From CAYZMH01 sp964479445 (GTDB lineage Bacteria > Bacteroidota > Bacteroidia > Bacteroidales > GCA-2748055), in NCBI GenBank assembly GCA_964479445.1, contig CAYZMH010000014.1, positions 1-41,913 of the forward strand: a DNA stretch of 41,913 nt, given 5' to 3'. A program made the translations under genes and the position numbers. This document shows positions 35,690-41,913 of the stretch, piece by piece (the first letter of the stretch is position 1; every line of letters begins with the position of its first letter). Below the pieces are notes generated by a model, which worked only from the letters and a program-made list of their open reading frames with translations, ran no database searches and had not been told where the DNA came from.

Positions 35690-38476
35690 TTAGCCGATAA
35701 TGATCTTCCTGGTACGGGTATTGAACCGGTTTTTCAGTTCCACCAGGTAGATTCCCGGGCGGTAGCCATCCAGGTTCAGCACGATCTCCTTCTTCAGTGT
35801 TTCAAAAGCGGCCACCCGTCGTCCTTCGATATTAAAGATCGAAATATGGTTCTCAGCCCCGGCGGCCAGTCCGGACAGCGAGACCTTATTCCCCCTGACG
35901 GGATTGGGATAGATTCTGAACGGATCGTTGCCGGGATTTTCCAGTACACTGTTTGCATACATTACCGTATCGAACACCTCTATCTCCGCCAGTCCGGGCA
36001 CCCCGGTTCCCTCTGTGATATCCAGTTTCAGGGAAGTTATCTCCCGGGGAGCGAACTTGAGTTCCTTTTTACTCCCGTCATCGGGAAGCGATCCGGTTTC
36101 CAGGTCGGTACCATTGCTGAAGGTGATCATTCCGTTGAGCAGATGGTTTGATGTTCCGACCAGGTCATAGAGGTTGATCCGGTCCACCACCACCGGTCCG
36201 GGCCAGGTAAGCTCCACCCAGGGTTGGGCTTCATCACCGGACCGCCATTCGCCGATATTGCCGACCTTGTAGATCCCGTCGTTCACATGATCCCCCGAAA
36301 AATCGGGTCCTGCGATACCGGAGACGGTAACGCTTGCTTCCGGGGCAATATTCCCGTACCCGGTGGTAAAGTACCAGGGCGCTCCCAGGGTCATGATATC
36401 ATCTGCATTCACGGCATCCACCCTCCACAGGTAGATGGTGTTGCTTTTCAGGATCCCCGGATCATATTCGGGTTCTGTTACATCGGCCACATGTTCGGGA
36501 ATATCGGTCCCCAGGTACACCTGGTAATACTCGGCATTGGCGGAGGCATCCCAGGTAAGTGTGGTTGTTTTTCTTACATGTTCGGCACCCTGCACGGGAT
36601 AGGGGTTCTCGGCAGGTGCAGCCTCGGTGGTTCCGGTGGTAAAGGACCAACCATCGCCGGTGGTGGTTCCGTTTTCATTCTTCTCATCGATCCGCCAGTA
36701 ATAGGTGGTATTTCCTTCGAGATCGCCCGGATCAAATTCGGTCGATACCTGGTTTCCTTTGAATTCAGGCGGATTGTTCGTACCGAAATAGACATCATGG
36801 GAATCGGCCTTATATTCGCTGGTCCAGCGTATTGTTTTACCCTGGCTCACCTGGGTGGCCCCGTTTACAGGCACCGGGGTATGAGCCCGGAACGGCGGAT
36901 CGTTTTCGGAGAGGGTAAACTCGCCGAAGGGTCTGTTTTCAAAAGAGCGGAGATAGGTAGAGAGCTGTGCCCTCATGTCGGCCACCACGCCGGGGTGCTG
37001 ATCGATCACGTTTTCGGTTTCCGCCGAATCGGCGTTCAGGTCATAGAGCTGATCCAGCTCAAAATAGTGGGGGTTATTTTTTGCGGCATAATGCCCCAGG
37101 TGGCTGTTGCGGGTCAGGTAGGGATAGTCCAGGATCTCTTCCTGCCACCCGTTGAAGGTCTCCCCGTTATCAATTTTATTCTGCACGTTCTCCGGGTAGC
37201 GGATGGCGATATATTTCCAGTCTTTGGTCTTTACCGCCCTGGAGTAGCCCAGTTCCCCGAAGAGGGAGCTGTGGGCCTCGCCGGATCCCGTTTCGATGAT
37301 GGATTTCAGGCTGATCCCGTCTGTCTCGTATTCGGCCGGTTGCGGGATACCCGCGATATCCAGGAGGGTCGGAACGAAATCCACCGTCTGGATCAGTCCG
37401 TCATAGACCGTTCCGGCTGTAATCGTTCCTTTCCAGTACATGAACATCGGCACCTTCAGTCCGTAATCATGCAGCGTGGCCTTCCCATGCCGCCACATCC
37501 CGTGGTCGGGCATAAAGATGACCAGGGTGTTCTCCTCCAGGTTCAGCTCAGCGATCTTGTCGTGGATGGCTTTAACGCCTTTGTCCAGGAGCAGGGCATA
37601 GGCGTCCCGTTCAGGGTACCCTTCATTTACATATTCATCCTGAATCTCCTGGCGATCGGGCATGAAGTCCCAGGGTTTTTCAACCACCCCTTCGCCGGTA
37701 AGGTGGGGATCGGCATCGAAACTGCTCCAGTAGTTGCCGTTATTATTGGCCCACGGGACCGGACCATGGTGGAGGGTGGTTGAGAAGAGGAGGAAAAAGG
37801 GATTGTCCTGTTCCTGCTCGATAAAGGTGCGGGCCTTGTCGACGGTCCACTCCAGGTTGTGAATATTGAGCGCATCGTTCCACAGCTCCTTCACATTGCC
37901 CATGTAGATCCCGTCGGCATAATCGAATCCGTAGGAGCGCACGATATCCTGGTACACCTCGTGGTTGTATTTCATTTTCGCATCCACAGCCGGATCGTAG
38001 GGATCGGCATCCTGACCGTATTCCTGCAATCCGTATGATGACCAGTTATTCCTGCGGAGGATATCATGCTCCATGACATGGGATTTACCCACGAATCCTG
38101 TGGTATAACCATTACTGCCAAGCATTTTGCCAAGGTGCAGTTCATTCATGGTCAGTTCACAATTGTTCTCGGTGCGTGTAAGGGTTCCAAGCGGGAACCT
38201 GCTCAGGTACTCCTCTCCTTCGCAGCGGCCTGAAAATTTCCCGGTGAGCATGGAATACCTGGAGGGGGAGCAGACGGTGACCGGGTGGTGGGCATTGGTG
38301 AACTTCATTCCGTTTTCAGCCAGCATATCGATCGTGGGCGTATATACACCGCCTTTGCTGGTATACCCGATGCTGTTGAAACTCTGGTCATCGGTAACAA
38401 TGATCACGATATTGGGTTTTTGTCCGGATAACCGCACAAAAACCACCAGGAAAAGGATTATTAGGTGCTTTTTCAT
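35690..38476 (-). CDS. Modular secreted sulfatase with fibronectin III, discoidin-like and T9SS domains
   Basis: 928 residues; signal peptide 1-18. S1 sulfatase catalytic domain (about 20-520): IVTDDQSFNSIGY, CSPSRYSMLTGK with Cys69 as the formylglycine site, GFVGKSHVMEHD and IFMPDHGMWRHGK. Two fibronectin III-like domains follow (about 530-620 and 622-705), with DVYFGTNNPP and YQVYLGTDIPE motifs, then an F5/8C-like carbohydrate-binding domain (about 706-835) and a T9SS type A sorting domain (YPNPVRGNKVSLSG to RKIIIG). It should be exported across the outer membrane and displayed or released, desulfating an extracellular glycan. The gene is downstream of, and in line with, the second regulator (39124-41688), repeating the regulator-target arrangement at the other end of the window. 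Confidence 0.93.
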   Translation of the reverse strand: MKKHLIILFLVVFVRLSGQKPNIVIIVTDDQSFNSIGYTSKGGVYTPTIDMLAENGMKFTNAHHPVTVCSPSRYSMLTGKFSGRCEGEEYLSRFPLGTLTRTENNCELTMNELHLGKMLGSNGYTTGFVGKSHVMEHDILRRNNWSSYGLQEYGQDADPYDPAVDAKMKYNHEVYQDIVRSYGFDYADGIYMGNVKELWNDALNIHNLEWTVDKARTFIEQEQDNPFFLLFSTTLHHGPVPWANNNGNYWSSFDADPHLTGEGVVEKPWDFMPDRQEIQDEYVNEGYPERDAYALLLDKGVKAIHDKIAELNLEENTLVIFMPDHGMWRHGKATLHDYGLKVPMFMYWKGTITAGTVYDGLIQTVDFVPTLLDIAGIPQPAEYETDGISLKSIIETGSGEAHSSLFGELGYSRAVKTKDWKYIAIRYPENVQNKIDNGETFNGWQEEILDYPYLTRNSHLGHYAAKNNPHYFELDQLYDLNADSAETENVIDQHPGVVADMRAQLSTYLRSFENRPFGEFTLSENDPPFRAHTPVPVNGATQVSQGKTIRWTSEYKADSHDVYFGTNNPPEFKGNQVSTEFDPGDLEGNTTYYWRIDEKNENGTTTGDGWSFTTGTTEAAPAENPYPVQGAEHVRKTTTLTWDASANAEYYQVYLGTDIPEHVADVTEPEYDPGILKSNTIYLWRVDAVNADDIMTLGAPWYFTTGYGNIAPEASVTVSGIAGPDFSGDHVNDGIYKVGNIGEWRSGDEAQPWVELTWPGPVVVDRINLYDLVGTSNHLLNGMITFSNGTDLETGSLPDDGSKKELKFAPREITSLKLDITEGTGVPGLAEIEVFDTVMYANSVLENPGNDPFRIYPNPVRGNKVSLSGLAAGAENHISIFNIEGRRVAAFETLKKEIVLNLDGYRPGIYLVELKNRFNTRTRKIIIG

Positions 38477-38791
38477 TAGAATGTTTTTAATTGGAATCTG
38501 ATCGTTGTGATCAATTTATTACAGCGGGGCTAAATAATCCATTAATTTTCGATTAACACCGGGGGTGGTTCCGCGTACGCTCCAATGATACATCTCTAAT
38601 AAACTATCAAACAGCCGGCTGCCGGCTCCTGCTTAAAATCAAAAAAGAGTGGCTGAAGTGCTGCGAGCCGGTTTTTGCTATGGCACTGCTCTGCCGGTTT
38701 TCATCTTTGCCGCCGGGCACCCCTGAAAAGATCCCTTCACACATCATTTTTACGTGTTGCATACAATAAGGTTCTGTTTACTCTCATCTAC
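38477..38791. promoter_or_regulatory. Control region upstream of the T9SS sulfatase
   Basis: This non-coding stretch holds the near-perfect palindrome AGCCGGC-T-GCCGGCT (38613-38627) and, near the sulfatase start, a TGATC-N5-GATCA inverted repeat within about 38495-38515. These are candidate operator sites; no consensus promoter box was found. Confidence 0.35.
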
Positions 38792-39112
38792 AGGGGCAGG
38801 GTGAGGGTGAGGGTATGCTTTATCTGTTTCTCCGCCAGGGGNNNNNNNNNNNNNNNNNNNNNNNNNNNNNNNNNNNNNNNNNNNNNNNNNNNNNNNNNNN
38901 NNNNNNNNNNNNNNNNNNNNNNNNNNNNNNNNNNNNNNNNNCAGGGGCAGGGTGAGGGTGAGGGTATGCTTTATCTGTTTCTCCGCCAGGGGAACGACGA
39001 GGGTATCTTTAATCTCTCTCCGCCAGGGGCACGGTGAGGGTATGCTTAATCTGTTTCTCCGCCAGGGGAACGAGGAGGGTATGCTTTATCTGTTTTTTTA
39101 TTCGGGGCACGA
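38792..39112. repeat. GC-rich tandem repeat (37-45-bp units) next to the second regulator's stop codon
   Basis: Units begin CAGGGGCAGGGTGAGGGT or CAGGGGAACGAGGAGGGT, continue ATGCTTTATCTGTTTCTC and end CGC. At least five partial or complete units are visible around the gap. The array stops about 12 bp from the stop codon of the gene at 39124-41688. It is a different sequence family from the CGCAGAG arrays. Confidence 0.9.
38842..38941. other. Scaffold gap of 100 N inside the repeat array
   Basis: The same repeat unit lies on both sides; length unknown. Confidence 0.95.
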
Positions 39113-39123
39113 GCATGACATGC

Positions 39124-41688
39124 TCACCGGGGCCCTTCAATAATCTGGTTAAAGCCGGTGGTATACTCCTCCCCGTAAAGATGTTCGTACTCTTTGACAA
39201 ACCGTTCATAGGCCTTTTTGGCAAGGCTGTGTTTGCCCAGGGAGACCAATGTTTTACATTTGACCGTCATGGCCTCTTCATTGGCCATATCGAAAAAGAA
39301 GATACAATTGGCAAGGTGGATACTGAATTTAGGTTCGTTCTTTGCCTCCTGGGTATGAAGGTATTCAAGGATACTGTCAATGATCTCGTTCGAGATGGAT
39401 GATTTGAAATCATCCAGCCAGTCTGACTGCACATTTTGCAGGGCAGGTCCCAGGTAGATCAGTTGCAGCAGGGAGTAGATCCCTTCGCGAGTCTTTAATT
39501 TATTGTTATTCAGCAAATCCAGGTATTCATAATAGTCGATATACACCTTTGACGGATTGAAACTGAATTTCCAGTACCCGGTTTCCTTGGAAATACTGCA
39601 ATCTCCGACTTTCTCCAGGACGGTCCGGATCTTGGCAATGTTCACCGTCCGGTTATTTTTTGCTGACTCCGAGGATTTGTCAGGCCAGAATATCTCATTA
39701 ATGGAGCTGGAGGAGACCCCTTTGTCGTAGCGCAAAGAGGAGAGCATAATATACAGGAATAACTCTTTGACCAGCGGTGAAAATGATTTGGTAATATCTT
39801 TCCCCTGCCGGTCGATGACCTGGAATCCGCCAAATATCCGAATCGATCCGGGCACAAGTTCTTTCGGATGAATATGAAAATTCTCTCCTGTCTCATCTTC
39901 GGCGACGGGGTCATCTTTCCCTGGTGCATGCTGAACCGGGGATCTGTTGTTTTTTCGTTTCCTGAACCAAAAAACCAGCAGGAACGGGAGTATGACCACT
40001 GCTGCTCCTATCCCGATAATAAGCAGGAATTTATTGTCAGCGCCTGCCTGTTCCTCTTCCGTTCGGGTAATTGTCAGCGGCGGGTACGCGATCTGATGAA
40101 GGTTGACCTTGGTGGAACCATCTTCAAAAAACGAGGTTACCGCCATCAACTTTTCTGCAGACTTATTATAATAGAGATTGATATACGATTTAATATCGAG
40201 GAACGGAAACTGAAAGGTATTTCCAACCTCGATCATTTCCGGGTCATCCAGCGGCACAGCAACGGCCTGCACCAACGGATTTGTCTCAAGCTTTGAAAAG
40301 CGCAACCCATACAGGGTTTGGGTCAGTGTATCGTAATGAAGGTTATTGGCAAAACAGGTCTCCTTCTCTTCATCAAAGGTGGCAAGGGTCTGGAAGGATT
40401 GTTCCTCGAGTGAATAGGAGAGCAAATCGTGGTAATACCCGGGGGTAATGGCCTGCCTCCCTTTGATGCTTCCAAATCCTCCCATGATAAAAAGCTGCCG
40501 GTTCAGCGGATCATATCCCAGTCCGGCCAGGTACCTTGGATGATAAGTGCCCTGGTAATCGATCGTATCCCAGTCTTTTATAGCATCATTGAAAACCAGG
40601 ACCTCGTTGGAATACTTGTACTGTCCGTACCCCCCGAAGACCGTCAGTCTGCCCGTTGCAGGATCAATAAAACTGTTGTGATGCCAGTGTTTGGTCAGAA
40701 AAGGATGGGACAGCCCCTCGCTCTCGGGGAATGGTTCGGTTGATAAAACCACTTTATCCCTCCTGTCCACCGAGTAGCATACCAGCTGCTGCGAGCTGGT
40801 ATCATAGGCCAGTCGAGCATTGAAGCCAGGGGTATAATTCAGCGACCCGGCAATTGTGCTCAGGCGGTCGGTGTTCAGATCCAGGCTGACCAGGGAATCC
40901 TGCAACAGGAAAAACAGTTCATTTTCAACCGGGTTATAGGTAAAACTCAATTGTCCCGGGAACTCAAACTCATGCGTCTTTTCCCAGTTCGTATGAAGGT
41001 TAGCGATCCAGTTAGGATTTGTTACCCGACCGTCGAAATCCCTGTTCACTTCATGGGCCACGGTACCGGTGTACTGATCCAGCGGCCAGTAATATTCCTG
41101 TTTATTATCCGTGGAGAGGGTTATTTCCCGCAGGTTCATATTGGGAAGATCGGTTGAACTGTATCGTCCGTACCTGTGCTCTCCAAAGAGAAGTATCAGC
41201 TCGAAAGGTGAATCATCCAGTTGACAGGGCTGTTCATACGATTGTTCGTCCACCGCCAGGCGAATGATCTGCTTTTCTGCATCAATGGTAAGCGTAAAAG
41301 GAATCCACCCGGAAGTCAGCTCCTCAAACGGGAAGTTAAAAGAAATGTCACTGATTTCATTGCCTATAATAAAATTGAAGTTATCATTCACCCCTAATTC
41401 CGGACTGCAGATAAGATCAAAGTTCTGATTATTGATCAGCGCCCTGAAGATATATCCAAAATAGGCATCCTGATTACTGGGCTGGTACTTGAGGTCAAAT
41501 TGCAGGACCATCCGATTTTTGAATTCTATGGGCCTCTCCGGCGTTAAGTTCAACCCCGTACGCATATCCAGCGGAACATTCTGCCCGTCAAACCGAAGCC
41601 CCGTAAATTGTCCGGAAAGTGATTGTACACTGCTTAAAACTACCAGGAAACCTATAAACAGTATTTTAGACAGACTCCTCAAGCTCAT
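39124..41688 (-). CDS. Putative transmembrane one-component regulator, paralogue of the protein at 10505-13099
   Basis: 854 residues with the same architecture: signal peptide (1-26, SLSGQ), ConA/LamG-like domain (about 28-205, MVLQFDLKYQPSNQDAYFGY), kelch-like blades (about 240-540, RLTVFGGYGQYKYSNEV, RQLFIMGGFGSIKGRQ), membrane helix 554-575 with a basic tail FRKRKNNR, winged helix 617-715 (IRIFGGFQVIDRQGKDITKS, INEIFWPD, SAKNNRTVNIAKIRTVL) and a helical C-terminal domain (716-850). The winged helix is clearly closest to its paralogue (FSPLVKELFL and SAKNNR are identical), while the sensor part has diverged. It lies upstream of the T9SS sulfatase. The function is inferred; kelch and SARP similarity were judged by eye. 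Confidence 0.75.
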   Translation of the reverse strand: MSLRSLSKILFIGFLVVLSSVQSLSGQFTGLRFDGQNVPLDMRTGLNLTPERPIEFKNRMVLQFDLKYQPSNQDAYFGYIFRALINNQNFDLICSPELGVNDNFNFIIGNEISDISFNFPFEELTSGWIPFTLTIDAEKQIIRLAVDEQSYEQPCQLDDSPFELILLFGEHRYGRYSSTDLPNMNLREITLSTDNKQEYYWPLDQYTGTVAHEVNRDFDGRVTNPNWIANLHTNWEKTHEFEFPGQLSFTYNPVENELFFLLQDSLVSLDLNTDRLSTIAGSLNYTPGFNARLAYDTSSQQLVCYSVDRRDKVVLSTEPFPESEGLSHPFLTKHWHHNSFIDPATGRLTVFGGYGQYKYSNEVLVFNDAIKDWDTIDYQGTYHPRYLAGLGYDPLNRQLFIMGGFGSIKGRQAITPGYYHDLLSYSLEEQSFQTLATFDEEKETCFANNLHYDTLTQTLYGLRFSKLETNPLVQAVAVPLDDPEMIEVGNTFQFPFLDIKSYINLYYNKSAEKLMAVTSFFEDGSTKVNLHQIAYPPLTITRTEEEQAGADNKFLLIIGIGAAVVILPFLLVFWFRKRKNNRSPVQHAPGKDDPVAEDETGENFHIHPKELVPGSIRIFGGFQVIDRQGKDITKSFSPLVKELFLYIMLSSLRYDKGVSSSSINEIFWPDKSSESAKNNRTVNIAKIRTVLEKVGDCSISKETGYWKFSFNPSKVYIDYYEYLDLLNNNKLKTREGIYSLLQLIYLGPALQNVQSDWLDDFKSSISNEIIDSILEYLHTQEAKNEPKFSIHLANCIFFFDMANEEAMTVKCKTLVSLGKHSLAKKAYERFVKEYEHLYGEEYTTGFNQIIEGPR

Positions 41689-41712
41689 CAGTAAAGGATA
41701 ATTGTTCTATCT

Positions 41713-41720
41713 CAAAGATA
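41713..41720 (-). promoter_or_regulatory. Possible -7 element (TATCTTTG) for the second regulator gene
   Basis: Minus-strand TATCTTTG fits TAnnTTTG and lies 25 bp before the ATG at 41688, in an AT-rich region. The -33 box is weak. The rest of 41721-41913 shows no gene. Confidence 0.45.
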
Positions 41721-41913
41721 CTAATATTACATAAATAAAAAATCATCGTATAACATACTCTCCGGGCTTTTAATACACCCGGCCAAAGCAGCAAGCCGGC
41801 GGTACAGGTTGAATCCATCCTGCCCGAAACCGCCCCCTTTCATCATTGTTTGCCTCCCGGTTTTCTACAGCTCCTATCTCCATCACCTCCTCCAAAAAAG
41901 CTGCCCCTCCGCG

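Noticed and set aside
41762..41782. CCGGG / CCCGG inverted repeat at the right edge as a terminator
   Set aside because: Only five base pairs, an 11-base loop and no T-run; the gene it would serve is outside the window.

Overview
The window looks like a draft-genome scaffold from a free-living, carbohydrate-degrading Bacteroidota, probably a Marinilabiliales/Prolixibacteraceae-like member of the Bacteroidales. The evidence is two SusC/SusD pairs, lipoproteins with lipobox signals, formylglycine-type sulfatases, C-terminal type IX secretion (T9SS) sorting domains, an OlsF-like lipid acyltransferase and TAnnTTTG-type promoter elements. Five runs of exactly 100 N are scaffold gaps, and every one falls inside a tandem-repeat array.

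Layout. (1) 1-10259, minus strand: a polysaccharide-utilization operon SusC-SusD-SusC-SusD-DUF1735 lipoprotein, cut by the left edge. (2) 10505-13099, minus, just upstream of that operon: a large membrane-spanning protein with an extracytoplasmic lectin-like and kelch-like part, one membrane helix, and a cytoplasmic SARP-type winged helix with a helical tail. It is a candidate one-component sensor/regulator. A clear paralogue sits at 39124-41688, upstream of a sulfatase. (3) 13343-19873: a glycan-degradation block with a GH71/99-like hydrolase and a Tat-exported sugar isomerase/epimerase-like protein (plus strand), facing a secreted beta-helix protein, a DUF1080 lipoprotein and a sulfatase (minus strand). 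Two deletion scars lie here: a 58-codon remnant of a Gfo/Idh/MocA oxidoreductase, and a point where the 3' ends of the isomerase and beta-helix genes have been fused tail to tail through a broken fibronectin III domain. (4) 19977-34030: housekeeping and accessory genes (ATPase-nuclease fusion, giant T9SS propeller protein, LysE-family exporter, Lnt, double alpha/beta hydrolase, OlsF-like acyltransferase) separated by six arrays of a CGCAGAG / CTGCAG modular repeat. Arrays repeatedly touch or overlap stop codons. (5) 34098-41913: a 32-bp perfect palindrome, a second ATPase-nuclease fusion, a possible insertion-sequence end, a modular T9SS sulfatase, another tandem repeat and the second regulator.

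Functionally, the SusCD systems would bind and import oligosaccharides released by the surface or periplasmic hydrolases and sulfatases. The two lectin/kelch/SARP proteins are the most plausible local regulators, since no hybrid two-component system, SusR or ECF-sigma/anti-sigma pair is visible. No rRNA, tRNA, CRISPR array or intact transposase was found.
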